From contig NZ_BPEV01000037.1 of NCBI RefSeq assembly GCF_019654955.1, positions 1 through 46,362 on the forward strand: 46,362 nt of DNA, given 5' to 3'. Positions 34,662-43,332 of the stretch are shown in pieces (the first letter of the stretch is position 1; every line of letters begins with the position of its first letter). A model generated the notes under the pieces. The model was not told the origin of the DNA. It saw only the letters and a list, made by a program, of their open reading frames with translations, and did not search any database. The translations under genes and the position numbers were made by a program. This DNA is from Shewanella sp. KT0246. Lineage in GTDB: Bacteria > Pseudomonadota > Gammaproteobacteria > Enterobacterales > Shewanellaceae.

Positions 34662-35264
34662 ATGATTACAGTATACGGTGATGAGAAGTCAGGTAATTGC
34701 TATAAAATTAAACTCACACTACATCTGCTGAATATTGAATATCAGTGGAAAGCAGTAGACTTGATGAAAGGGGAGACAACAACGCCAGCGTTTTTAGCCA
34801 AAAGTCCCCAAGGTAAGTTACCGATTATAGAATTAACTGATGGCAGAGTCCTAGCTGAATCTAATGCGATTATTGGTTATTTAGCTGGTAATTCTGAGCT
34901 TGTTCCTAAAGATGAATTTGATAAGGCGTTGATGTATCAATGGATGTTTTACGAGCAATATACTCATGAGCCATGCATTGCCGTGGCACGCTTTATTCAG
35001 TTATACCAAAACATGCCTGTTGAGCGTCAGTCTGAATATGATTCATTACATGCTAAGGGGACTAAAATACTTGGCTTACTTGATCAGCAGTTATCAGATA
35101 ACCTGTTTATTATTGGCTCTCAGTTTACCTTGGCCGATATTGCACTTTATGCCTATACCCATGTCGCACATGAAGGAGGTTTTGATTTAACTCATTATGT
35201 CAACATTAATAACTGGTTAGAACGGGTTACTAAGCAAAGGGGATATGTGAGCATGTTTGGCTGA
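34662..35264 (+). CDS. Glutathione S-transferase family protein
   Basis: 200 residues. N-terminal thioredoxin-like domain (ITVYGDEKSGNCYKIKLTL, QGKLPIIEL with the cis-Pro, LAESNAIIGYLA with the Glu-Ser glutathione contact) and an all-helical C-terminal domain with FTLADIALYAYTH. AAGGA ribosome-binding site 7 nt before ATG. It follows the crbS-like gene by 97 nt on the same strand and might be partly co-transcribed. The direct repeat aaaattaagagt occurs twice in the gap. Substrate unknown. Confidence 0.9.
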   Translation: MITVYGDEKSGNCYKIKLTLHLLNIEYQWKAVDLMKGETTTPAFLAKSPQGKLPIIELTDGRVLAESNAIIGYLAGNSELVPKDEFDKALMYQWMFYEQYTHEPCIAVARFIQLYQNMPVERQSEYDSLHAKGTKILGLLDQQLSDNLFIIGSQFTLADIALYAYTHVAHEGGFDLTHYVNINNWLERVTKQRGYVSMFG

Positions 35265-35427
35265 CAAGAGATGGATTAAACTATAAGAATAGAAGAGAGA
35301 ATTCTTTTAATACATGCGCTAATTATTTATAAAAACTTGATTAATTAGAAGAAAACGTTAACTTAAAAATGTTTATTTCAAAATGTTAGCTTCAAAATAT
35401 TTAATTCCAAACATTACCTTAGAACAT

Positions 35428-35484
35428 AAAAAAACCTTACTGAGTATGACTGCATCGCAGTGTTAACACTCTAGTAAGGCTTTT
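35428..35484 (-). terminator. Terminator of the beta-hydroxyacid dehydrogenase gene
   Basis: CCTTACT (35435-35441) / AGTAAGG (35473-35479) outer stem with a nested ACTGC-ATC-GCAGT hairpin, and A7 on its left giving a U-run on the minus strand. Confidence 0.75.
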
Positions 35485-35502
35485 GAGTAAGCTTGTTTTA
35501 AA

Positions 35503-36384
35503 TTACTTTGCTAACTTAGTGAAGTAATCAAAAATTACAGGTACGTCATTTTGACCCATACCAGCATCAACAGCAGCTTGTAAGCTTGTTGAAGTACCTT
35601 GAGCAATTAAAGACTGAGTACCTAAGTCTTCACACATTGCTAGGAAGTAACCAAGATCTTTGTTGGCATTAGCAACAGAGAAACCTAATTTTTCTTCACC
35701 ATCTACAGCATAGAACTTGCAGAACTGCATGAACGGAGAGTTAGATGGACCAGCTGACATGATGTCAAACAGTTGTTGGCCATCAACACCTGCAAGTTTT
35801 GCAACTGCAAAAGCTTGAGACATAGTAGCAACAGTAGTCATGCCCATGAAGTTGTTGATTAACTTGGTAGTGTGACCTGCACCTAATGCACCTAGGTGGA
35901 ATACATTCTCGCCTTGCTCTTCTAAAAGAGACTTAACCTTATTGAATGTATCCATGTCGCCAGCAGCCATAATATTTAATAGGCCATCTTTAGCATGTGC
36001 AGGAGTACGACCTAAAGGAGCATCAATCATGCCCGCGCCTTTTTCTGCTAGTGCAGCACCGATTTTCTTAGTAGAAGCTGGGATAGAAGTACCAAAATCA
36101 ACTAATACTGAACCTTCTTTAATACCTGCTAAAACACCGTCGTCGCCGTAAACAATCTTTTCAACAACTTCTGAAGTTGTTAGGCAGAACTGAACGACAT
36201 CACTTGCAGCTGCTAACTCTTTTGCTGAAGTAAACGCAGTTGCGTTACCACGGTCAGTAACTCGAGCAACAGCTTCTGCACTAAGATCCATTACATTTAC
36301 TTGATAACCTCTCTTTTGAAGGTTCTCAACCATGTTGCCGCCCATAAGGCCAAGTCCGATGAAACCAATGACAGGCTTTGTCAT
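35503..36384 (-). CDS. NAD(P)-dependent beta-hydroxyacid dehydrogenase (3-hydroxyisobutyrate / tartronate semialdehyde reductase family)
   Basis: 293 residues. Rossmann motif GFIGLGLMGGNM at residues 6-17, substrate loop MIDAPLGRTPAHA (DAPVSGG position in the family), and the catalytic Lys174 in GHTTKLINNF. An AGGAG ribosome-binding site precedes the ATG. Family members act on 3-hydroxyisobutyrate, tartronate semialdehyde, or 4-deoxy-5-ketouronate (DehR of alginate degradation); the sequence alone does not decide. The upstream region carries UxuR/GntR-type palindromes shared with the neighbouring TonB receptor gene, which hints at a sugar-acid role (inference). Confidence 0.9.
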   Translation of the reverse strand: MTKPVIGFIGLGLMGGNMVENLQKRGYQVNVMDLSAEAVARVTDRGNATAFTSAKELAAASDVVQFCLTTSEVVEKIVYGDDGVLAGIKEGSVLVDFGTSIPASTKKIGAALAEKGAGMIDAPLGRTPAHAKDGLLNIMAAGDMDTFNKVKSLLEEQGENVFHLGALGAGHTTKLINNFMGMTTVATMSQAFAVAKLAGVDGQQLFDIMSAGPSNSPFMQFCKFYAVDGEEKLGFSVANANKDLGYFLAMCEDLGTQSLIAQGTSTSLQAAVDAGMGQNDVPVIFDYFTKLAK

Positions 36385-36588
36385 ATCTAACTCCTAAATA
36401 TATTGGTAAATGCTATCTGAATGCTATTTGCGCTAGCATCAAGAATAGGCGTGCTAAGTTATTTTTATAAAAGCGAAAATGATTATCAGTCTTGCTTTTA
36501 TAGTTTCAATTAAAAGTGTACGAATTCTTTACTTACTTCTGATTTTTTAATTGTATTACAATAAGACTGTAAAGCCAATTGTTTACTG

Positions 36589-36620
36589 ACCAATTATTAT
36601 AATTGGTTTACCAATTGTTG
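36589..36620. promoter_or_regulatory. Overlapping palindromic operators upstream of the dehydrogenase gene
   Basis: ACCAATTAT-T-ATAATTGGT (36589-36607) overlaps AATTGGT-TT-ACCAATT (36601-36616); extra half-sites CCAATTG (36575) and ATTGGTTG (36631) lie nearby. The shape resembles operators of GntR-family sugar-acid regulators such as UxuR/ExuR (TTGGTATACCAA). Confidence 0.55.
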
Positions 36621-36681
36621 ATTTTGTGACATTGGTTGTTTTATTTCGAAGTAAATACAGTGGTGTGGTTAGGGTTTATTT

Positions 36682-36714
36682 AAAGAGAGCCTATCAAATT
36701 AATAGGCTCTCTTT
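36682..36714 (-). terminator. Terminator-like hairpin after the TonB receptor gene
   Basis: AAAGAGAGCCTAT / ATAGGCTCTCTTT, a 13-bp perfect stem with 7-nt loop; the following U-run on the minus strand is short. Confidence 0.7.
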
Positions 36715-36730
36715 GCGAGGTGCGACTAAA

Positions 36731-39706
36731 TTAGAATCTAGCGCGTAAACCTAACGTGTAACGACGATCTGATTCGCTATATTTCCATACAGAACCAAGT
36801 TCCGTTGTATACTCAATTGGCTCACCAGTTAAGTTAACAACGTTACCGACAACAGCGAAGTGTTCGTTAATATCCCAACTTGCAGAGAAATCAAACTGAC
36901 CACGTGCTTCACGGTAGTTATTACCTACTGTTGCGTCAAAGTCATCTGCAGTAGGGTCATTTTGGTTAAATACGTTATAACCCAATGCACCAACAGTTTG
37001 AACGCGTTTTTCAGCTTGTGAATATAAGTAACGGTCACGCCAGTTGTATGCTAAACGGAACTGAAGATCTTCATTTTCCCAGTAAATTTGGCCATTAGCT
37101 GTATTTTCTGAAATGTTCAGTAATGGGTTACCATCAGGCTGCTCACTGTCTGCATAAGTATAGTTAGCATTAACACCAAAACCTGACCAGAAACCTGGTA
37201 AGAATGTGAACTGTTGCTGATAACCAAGCTCTAGACCTTTCACTTCACCACTACCACCGTTAACGTCAGTATCAATTACAATACCCGTTTGGCCAGCAGC
37301 TTTCTGTTGGTCTACATAAGCTAAACCTTGATCTTCTGTAGCGAAATTAACATCACCTTGACTTTGACCAGCAGTGTCGAGTAAACAAATGTTACCCCAT
37401 TCAGTCGTGTTTTGACCTGATACGGTACTTGCATCAGCTAAACAGCTGCTGTCAGTTTGGGTGAATGAATTAACATCTTTATAGAAAAGCGCCGCAGAAA
37501 CGATACCGCCATCACCAAAGTAATGCTCTACAGATAAATCGTATTGTGTAACACGGTATGGCTCAAGTTGGTAAGAACCTTGAGTACCAGTTACTAACGA
37601 GTTATCGATTGAAAGTGCTGGACTTAATTCATCAAAATCAGCGCGACGCATTACTTTCGCTGCAGCAAAACGCATTAACGTTTCTTCAGTTAAGGTATAA
37701 GTCACGTTTAAGCTAGGTAGGAAATCTGAATAATCATTTTTACCAGTATCTAGTACTTTATTACCGTCAGCGTCAACAGAAGCAACAACACTTGACTCCA
37801 GTTCTGTTTGAATATAACGACCACCAAATACCGCAGTTAAATCATCAAAATCTAAATGGAACTGAGCGTAAATAGCACTGGTTTTCTCGTTGATTTCTTT
37901 ATATGCGCCGTTATCTTCGACCATGTTGTCGGCTAAAGTCCCGTTCATCGCATAAGAAGTGTCTTGCAGCATTTGTTGTACAAGTGCGTAAGTCGCTTCA
38001 GTATCTTGCAGTTGATCAGCGTCATATACATTGTACGTCAATAAATCGTTTTGGCCGTTAACACCGGTTTGGTCGAACGAATTATTCAAGTTAACGATAT
38101 TCATGCTATCGGCAAGTAAAGCGTTATCAATCCAGATAGGGGCGAAGTTACCATTATCATCAACCGCTTTTTTATATGAATCTTTAAGTGTTGTGTCACC
38201 ATTAATTGGTTTAAGATCAAAGCGGTTTGCTGTGTAATCTCGGTCAGTAAAGCGAACACCGGCTTTAACAGCTGATACCCAATCTACACCAATATCACTA
38301 ATTTTAAAGTCAAAGCGTAATGCTTGCTCTTCATTGTCAGTTTCTAATGTTTTGTGGAAAAATTCACGGAAGACTAAGTTGTCAGGATTAGTTAGCATAC
38401 CTGAGTCAGCATACATATAACCTGGAATACCACTACCGCTGTATGAGCTACTTGTACTTGTATGAGTGGTTAATGAATCAGTTGGGTCAGTACGTTCAAT
38501 AGGGCGTAGGTTAAACTCGTTTGCTGTTTGTTTTTCTTCAGATTTAGATAATGAATACTCAGCAGACAGTTCAATATTATCTGTGATAAACCATTCACCA
38601 CCAATGGCATGTGAGGTGGTATCTGACGTAGTAAAATCACTCCATGTTTTTGGAATTACTAGTACGCCATCTAAATCGTAATTATGAAGCTCGCCGTTAG
38701 AGTCGTAGTAAGAATCACTTCTTGCTACAGAAGAACCGCCTACATCAAGAATAGAATAAGCAGACTGGCCGCCATCTAGTTTGGTTGCATTTAAATCTAG
38801 GTAGATATTGGCTTCAGCACTAACGGGTTCCCATTGTAGAGAAATACCATAAGCAGTACGTTCACGTTGTTCAGTTTTTTGTTCAACTGTGTTTTGAGTG
38901 CGACGCAGGTATTTACCGTTTGGTCCACCTGAATCGTCAACAATACCGTCACCATCAATATCGATATTGTCTTGTAAGTCTACTTTACTAAAAAATTCAT
39001 CACGACGTAATTCGCGATCTAAATAAGCTAAATTGGCAGAGGCACCAAAAGTACCCGCATCACCTAGGTCCCAGTTGTCACCAATACCCATTGAAAAATT
39101 AGGTGCTGTATTTTCTGTTTTATCCGCGTATTCACCATCTAACGTAATCGCTACAAGTGGCTCTGAAAGCTCTAATGGGCGAATTGTTTGCATGTTGACT
39201 GTACCACCCAAGGCACCTTCAATCATTTCTGGTGTTGGAGACTTAATGACTTCAACAGTTTTTAAGAAGCTAGATGGGAAATCATCTAAACCAATACCGC
39301 CACGACCAGCACCAGCAGTAGAACGACCATTCAGTAATACAAGGTTTTCTGATACGCCGCGAATAGTGACAGATTCACCTACGCCGAAGTCAGTACCAAT
39401 TGAAACACCGGTAATACGTTGTAGTGCTTCTGCAATATTGTTATCAGGTAACTTACCAATGTCTTCAGCAACAATAGCATCGACAATACGGTCATCAGTT
39501 CGTTTTAGTAAGTTCGCAGCTTTCAAGCTACCGAAGATCCCTTTAACTGCGATTACTTCGATTTCACTTGTATCAGCTTCTGCAGCAGGTTCAGCTGCAA
39601 ATGCTGGCATGGTTAGCAAAGCCGTTAAAGTCGCACCAAAGAGCGACACATTAGTCGCTTTACTTTTAGCCTCACTAAACATAGCGCTTATTCTATTAAG
39701 CTTCAT
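36731..39706 (-). CDS. TonB-dependent receptor (large, Xanthomonas/Caulobacter type)
   Basis: 991-residue outer-membrane active transporter. Signal peptide ends near residue 38 (PAFA-AEPAAEAD); a TonB-box-like stretch EIEVIAVKG follows at about 48-56. Plug domain (about 60-190): DDRIVDAIVAEDIGKLPDNN, IAEALQRITGVSI, VTIRGVSENLVLLNGRSTA, and LGGTVNMQTIRPLE. The barrel ends in a terminal Phe (LGLRARF). The plug sequence is of the group often involved in carbohydrate uptake. GGGGGAA precedes the ATG. The promoter region has TTGGTATACCAA, shared in type with the dehydrogenase region. Substrate unknown; oligosaccharide or sugar acid is inference. Confidence 0.92.
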   Translation of the reverse strand: MKLNRISAMFSEAKSKATNVSLFGATLTALLTMPAFAAEPAAEADTSEIEVIAVKGIFGSLKAANLLKRTDDRIVDAIVAEDIGKLPDNNIAEALQRITGVSIGTDFGVGESVTIRGVSENLVLLNGRSTAGAGRGGIGLDDFPSSFLKTVEVIKSPTPEMIEGALGGTVNMQTIRPLELSEPLVAITLDGEYADKTENTAPNFSMGIGDNWDLGDAGTFGASANLAYLDRELRRDEFFSKVDLQDNIDIDGDGIVDDSGGPNGKYLRRTQNTVEQKTEQRERTAYGISLQWEPVSAEANIYLDLNATKLDGGQSAYSILDVGGSSVARSDSYYDSNGELHNYDLDGVLVIPKTWSDFTTSDTTSHAIGGEWFITDNIELSAEYSLSKSEEKQTANEFNLRPIERTDPTDSLTTHTSTSSSYSGSGIPGYMYADSGMLTNPDNLVFREFFHKTLETDNEEQALRFDFKISDIGVDWVSAVKAGVRFTDRDYTANRFDLKPINGDTTLKDSYKKAVDDNGNFAPIWIDNALLADSMNIVNLNNSFDQTGVNGQNDLLTYNVYDADQLQDTEATYALVQQMLQDTSYAMNGTLADNMVEDNGAYKEINEKTSAIYAQFHLDFDDLTAVFGGRYIQTELESSVVASVDADGNKVLDTGKNDYSDFLPSLNVTYTLTEETLMRFAAAKVMRRADFDELSPALSIDNSLVTGTQGSYQLEPYRVTQYDLSVEHYFGDGGIVSAALFYKDVNSFTQTDSSCLADASTVSGQNTTEWGNICLLDTAGQSQGDVNFATEDQGLAYVDQQKAAGQTGIVIDTDVNGGSGEVKGLELGYQQQFTFLPGFWSGFGVNANYTYADSEQPDGNPLLNISENTANGQIYWENEDLQFRLAYNWRDRYLYSQAEKRVQTVGALGYNVFNQNDPTADDFDATVGNNYREARGQFDFSASWDINEHFAVVGNVVNLTGEPIEYTTELGSVWKYSESDRRYTLGLRARF

Positions 39707-39836
39707 AATTCCCCCAAAAATTGTTTTTAGTCATTGTTAAACTTTGTTATGACCAATTGTTGTTGTTTTAATCAACAGCAACATTTATATAACAGGGGTA
39801 ATTTGATTGCAACTTATTATTACCAAAATCATTACA

Positions 39837-39848
39837 TTGGTATACCAA
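39837..39848. promoter_or_regulatory. UxuR/GntR-like operator upstream of the large TonB receptor gene
   Basis: TTGGTATACCAA, perfect 12-bp palindrome about 130 nt upstream of the receptor ATG; same type as at 36601-36616. Confidence 0.55.
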
Positions 39849-40055
39849 GGTCTAGTGTGACTAGGTTTGTTGTCATACGTGAACGATCACTTTAAAATTT
39901 CGATTTGTAATAGGTAATATAAGTTTCCTATAGAGTTTTGTATTTATGGCTCTGATTTTAAAGGATTTATTTATTTTACCTATAAGTAGGTATAGTTAAG
40001 TGTTCTTCGAAGTGGATGATTGGTGGTAAAGCTTTGGTCATGTTTCGGTTTAAGT

Positions 40056-40070
40056 ATTGGTAATACCAAT
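40056..40070. promoter_or_regulatory. Further ATTGGTA/TACCAAT palindrome
   Basis: ATTGGTA-A-TACCAAT, 7+1+7, about 350 nt upstream of the receptor ATG; could be a distal site. Confidence 0.4.
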
Positions 40071-40610
40071 TCTGGTTGTTTTTGTAATGGTATTAGTCAG
40101 ATTAGAGAAGATTTTTGAACGTTAATAGGCTTTATTAAGCATAATAATGAACAATTAAAAAAGTGAAATATTGCCTTTTATGTGCTTAAAATCAATATTT
40201 TACAACGTATGTTTGTGACTGTGGAATTCTTGCAAAGAAATGTTTAATCCATTGAAAGGCTATTTAATGTCAATTTAGTATTACATATTCCTTTAAAAAT
40301 TTGCTTGTGAAGCGATTGTTACATTTACTCCCTCATAAGCTATGGGGCGTGAAAGGGAATTATTATGAGAGGCCCGCATACATTTAAAATTGATGCTGTG
40401 TTTTGGGTTGATTGATTCGGGATTATTGATTTAAGTCAGTTGACTTAAGTTAATTTGTTAAGTGGCAAGTAGTTAAATCTATTCAGTAAATAGAACAAAT
40501 ATACCCATATGTTCCAAGCCACCTGATACTTAAAGTCACCTAATGCAAAAAGTCTATGAACATCATTATTAGACAAAATTAGAACCTACAAAATACTCAT
40601 ATTGGTATTT

Positions 40611-41750
40611 TTACTTTATATTTTTATACCGATTATTTTTAAAGTGGCGTTCAACAGCAGCAATATATGGCATTTTGAGCCCGACATATGCAGGACCAAA
40701 GGCTTCAAGGCCTCGCTCAGTCGTAAATTCTTTTGGTGCTGGAAGTACTACAATTGCCACATTCATTTGTTGGCTAAAGTTTGGATTGGTAATAGGGGTT
40801 AAGGTGTCCATGTCTAAGCAGCATATTAAATCAGGAATAGTGACATCGACTTCTTCGTTCAGCCTGCTTACCAAGTTCTCATTCTTCACTTCAATATGAT
40901 AACGGTTACTTACATACTCGCCTGTACCGTCAATATAGAGATCTCCTAAAGTAAAACCATCTTGAGTTTTAAAGCTAAACTCAGTGACTATGCCTCTAAA
41001 TGCCACATATCCTTCACCGTGATTAGCTATTTCATCTGCGATATCTTTATTTTGTTCTTTTGCTTTGCGATAGGCTTGGCCAATGGCTAAGGATTTAGAT
41101 ATTGTGCCTTTAATGACAGCATCTTTAACTTGTTCAATAGGCATTGCGTGATCGATAGCTGCAATGTCATTGCGGCTTATCATTGATAAGGCTCGCACAA
41201 CGCTTTCTGCACGTAAATCATCGATGACATTCTCACAGATAAAGCACTCACCGAATTCGTTTGCAGTGACGATAGGCGCTGCTGGAATGTCATTAAAGTA
41301 ATAAGTAGAGTGGGTGATTTCAGGAACGGCGCGGCCAGCAACATCGGCATCGATGATATAACCATTAGCCATTGCGGCAACGTAAAAGGAGATCGCGGTA
41401 TTAGAGCCGCCAAGTTCGCAACATATAGTGCCGTAAAATTCATCACCAGTGTATTGCTCTAGGCGTTTAAATGCAGTCATTATTGATGATTCATCAGCTT
41501 TTGGAAGACGTTTATATTGCAGCTCTTCTTCCTCTGACATTGGCGTTAGTGCGCCAAGCATATAAGGAGTGCAGATATTCTTGCCTGCAGGGACATTTTC
41601 TACACTAATAAGATTAAAGGTTTTACCTGCCTCGAGCGCTTTATCAATATAGTGAAAACCTTCATCTAGCTCACCACCTCCGCCAGTGCCAAGAATTGCG
41701 CAGCCGTGTAATATGTCAGATAAGTCTAATCGAGTCAGTGTTTTCATCAT
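40611..41750 (-). CDS. DUF917 / S-methylthiohydantoin desulfurase-like protein
   Basis: 379 residues. Glycine-rich N-terminus (LHGCAILGTGGGGELDEG at about residues 14-31), CCELGGSNTAIS and the AMANGYIIDADVAGRAVPEI segment are characteristic of the DUF917 (S-Me-THD) family. The one functional lead for the family is desulfuration of S-methyl-thiohydantoin; members commonly neighbour hydantoinases and cytosine-permease-like transporters. Here the partner is the NCS1 permease 129 nt upstream; no hydantoinase lies in the window. The start may be either of two adjacent ATGs (41750, 41747). It is the last gene of the receptor-permease-DUF917 group. Confidence 0.85.
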   Translation of the reverse strand: MMKTLTRLDLSDILHGCAILGTGGGGELDEGFHYIDKALEAGKTFNLISVENVPAGKNICTPYMLGALTPMSEEEELQYKRLPKADESSIMTAFKRLEQYTGDEFYGTICCELGGSNTAISFYVAAMANGYIIDADVAGRAVPEITHSTYYFNDIPAAPIVTANEFGECFICENVIDDLRAESVVRALSMISRNDIAAIDHAMPIEQVKDAVIKGTISKSLAIGQAYRKAKEQNKDIADEIANHGEGYVAFRGIVTEFSFKTQDGFTLGDLYIDGTGEYVSNRYHIEVKNENLVSRLNEEVDVTIPDLICCLDMDTLTPITNPNFSQQMNVAIVVLPAPKEFTTERGLEAFGPAYVGLKMPYIAAVERHFKNNRYKNIK

Positions 41751-41879
41751 TTACATCTCTTAAGCTTAGGTTTGCTCTGGAATTTTAATCTGTGTTATCT
41801 GAAGTTATTTTAATAATCACTGCAAAAATATGTGTTCAAATTTAAGCGTTACACAAAACAATCATCGCGATATCTCACC

Positions 41880-43235
41880 TCATGTGAGCGTTTTTTTTGC
41901 AAAGGCTTTCATTAAAAAGTAATAAGCCGGCACAGTGACGATTATGGCGTCACATACTTCAATGCTTGTCAGAGTTAAGTGACCTTTATTGACTAATATT
42001 GAGGTAAGTATGCCGATCCCCCATGCCATGACAGCGCAATAGTTAAAGGTGGGTAAACTGGTTAATTGTGTAAGTTGATAAACTTGCTGATGACGAAGCA
42101 GGAAAAAGTCCACTACGTAAATTGCAGCAACTGGGGTAAAGATTATTGATAAGCTAAATAAAAAGTCGGTGAAATTTTCCAGTAAATTAAATGAAGCAAT
42201 CCCAGTGCCTAGCACCCCAGCGCATACAATAATCTTCCATTCCTTCCAATGAGCATTCATCGCATTAAAACCTAATGCTGCACTATAAAGGTTAACCACG
42301 TTTGTCACCCAACTCGACATAATTAGCAGTACAAAAGCTAAGGCACCAATGCCGAGCGTTAACATGACTTGTAATATGTCGCTTTGTTGCACGGCTAACC
42401 CTGCAATTGCAGCGGCGACATAAACAAATGTGTTGAGTAATAAAAAGGGCAGGAAAGAAGCGACGACGGTATCGGTTTTTGTTTTAGCAAAACGGGTAAA
42501 GTCAGGCATTAACACAACACTGACAATAAAACTTCCTACAACAGCAGATACCGCTTCACCGAAAGTCAATGAAATGGTGTCCATTTGTTGATTAATACTC
42601 TCGGCAGGGCTCAATGAGTAACCGAAACTTTTATAAAGCATGTAACTGATTAAGATAAACAACACTGGCACAAACAAGCTTGAGACTTTCTCTATCAATG
42701 AGAAACCCCAAATAGTGGTAAGTGTTATAAGGATGCCGGACGAAATATCGAGTACCCAAATAGGGACTGTAAAGTTAAACATCTGCAGTATTAGCGTTTG
42801 CGATACTTCGCTAAACAAATTGATGTTAACGCCATACCAACCCAGCAATGACAACACGAATGCTAAGCTGAGTAAGTTAGCGCCCTTAGTGCCAAATACA
42901 AATTTCATTGTCATGCATGATGTTAAACGGTTATGCATGCCAACTAACCCTGTCACCACACCGAGTACTGACAGAATCAGACCGCCAATCAAAAAAGCGT
43001 AAATACTTTGCTCTAGTCCTAATTCTCCGCCAAGCTCTATGCCTGTAATGAGGCCTGGCACCGCAAAGGCGAGTCCTCCATTAATCATCCCAATGCGAAT
43101 ACCGCCCACGGTTTTATGTTGTGGTACAGGGCGAGTAGCATAATCATCAAATATGTCATCTCTGTGTGATTGAGATGAGTCTGGTTGCGATGAATTAGCT
43201 AGAACATTGGTGTGTGATGATTGCTTTACTGACAT
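41880..43235 (-). CDS. NCS1-family (CodB-like) nucleobase/hydantoin permease
   Basis: 451-residue inner-membrane transporter with about 12 hydrophobic helices. The N-terminal tail of about 40 polar residues leads into HKTVGGIRIGMINGGLAFAVPG, the NCS1 TM1 region (given in parts: TVGGIRIGMI, GGLAFAVPG). LGWYGVNINLF in TM3 and LMPDFTRFAKT between helices resemble the cytosine permease pattern (PDxSRY-like loop). GAGG lies about 5 nt before the ATG. Substrate may be cytosine, another pyrimidine/purine or a hydantoin; the neighbours favour a ring compound handled by DUF917. Confidence 0.88.
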   Translation of the reverse strand: MSVKQSSHTNVLANSSQPDSSQSHRDDIFDDYATRPVPQHKTVGGIRIGMINGGLAFAVPGLITGIELGGELGLEQSIYAFLIGGLILSVLGVVTGLVGMHNRLTSCMTMKFVFGTKGANLLSLAFVLSLLGWYGVNINLFSEVSQTLILQMFNFTVPIWVLDISSGILITLTTIWGFSLIEKVSSLFVPVLFILISYMLYKSFGYSLSPAESINQQMDTISLTFGEAVSAVVGSFIVSVVLMPDFTRFAKTKTDTVVASFLPFLLLNTFVYVAAAIAGLAVQQSDILQVMLTLGIGALAFVLLIMSSWVTNVVNLYSAALGFNAMNAHWKEWKIIVCAGVLGTGIASFNLLENFTDFLFSLSIIFTPVAAIYVVDFFLLRHQQVYQLTQLTSLPTFNYCAVMAWGIGILTSILVNKGHLTLTSIEVCDAIIVTVPAYYFLMKAFAKKTLT

Positions 43236-43246
43236 GAACCCTCAAC

Positions 43247-43264
43247 AGGCCTCTAATGAGGCCT
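43247..43264 (-). other. Hairpin just upstream of the NCS1 permease gene
   Basis: AGGCCTC-TAAT-GAGGCCT, perfect 7-bp stem ending about 12 nt before the permease start on the minus strand, directly next to its ribosome-binding site. It has no U-run towards the permease, so it may be a processing or translation-control element rather than a terminator. Confidence 0.5.
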
Positions 43265-43332
43265 TTGGTTTATTGAACAATTTATTTAATAAGTAAGTTA
43301 TTTAACGAGCGACTTATTTAACAAGTACTAGA

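Larger units (their letters stand above)
36385..36730. other. Regulatory region upstream of the beta-hydroxyacid dehydrogenase
   Basis: No gene. Holds the overlapping ATTGGT/ACCAAT palindromes (36589-36620), a weak Fur-box-like stretch (36475-36493, by eye 14 of 19 matches) and the terminator of the TonB receptor gene (36682-36714). Confidence 0.6.
39707..40610. other. Gene-free region upstream of the large TonB receptor gene
   Basis: About 900 nt, AT-rich, no gene seen. It contains half-site ACCAATTGTTG (39752-39762), TTGGTATACCAA (39837-39848), ATTGGTA-A-TACCAAT (40056-40070), TTAAGTCA-GT-TGACTTAA (40431-40448) and a 16-codon frame at 40364-40414 with an AAAGGGA ribosome-binding site that is too short to call. 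Confidence 0.5.

Noticed and set aside
36475..36493. Fur-box-like stretch upstream of the beta-hydroxyacid dehydrogenase
   Set aside because: About 14 of 19 matches in a very AT-rich region and no iron-related gene; recorded in the region note but not called as a site.
39033..39740. 235-codon plus-strand frame opposite the N-terminal part of the large TonB receptor
   Set aside because: Low-complexity Pro/Ser/Ile-rich translation, no ribosome-binding site or family; it is the antisense shadow of a clear receptor gene.
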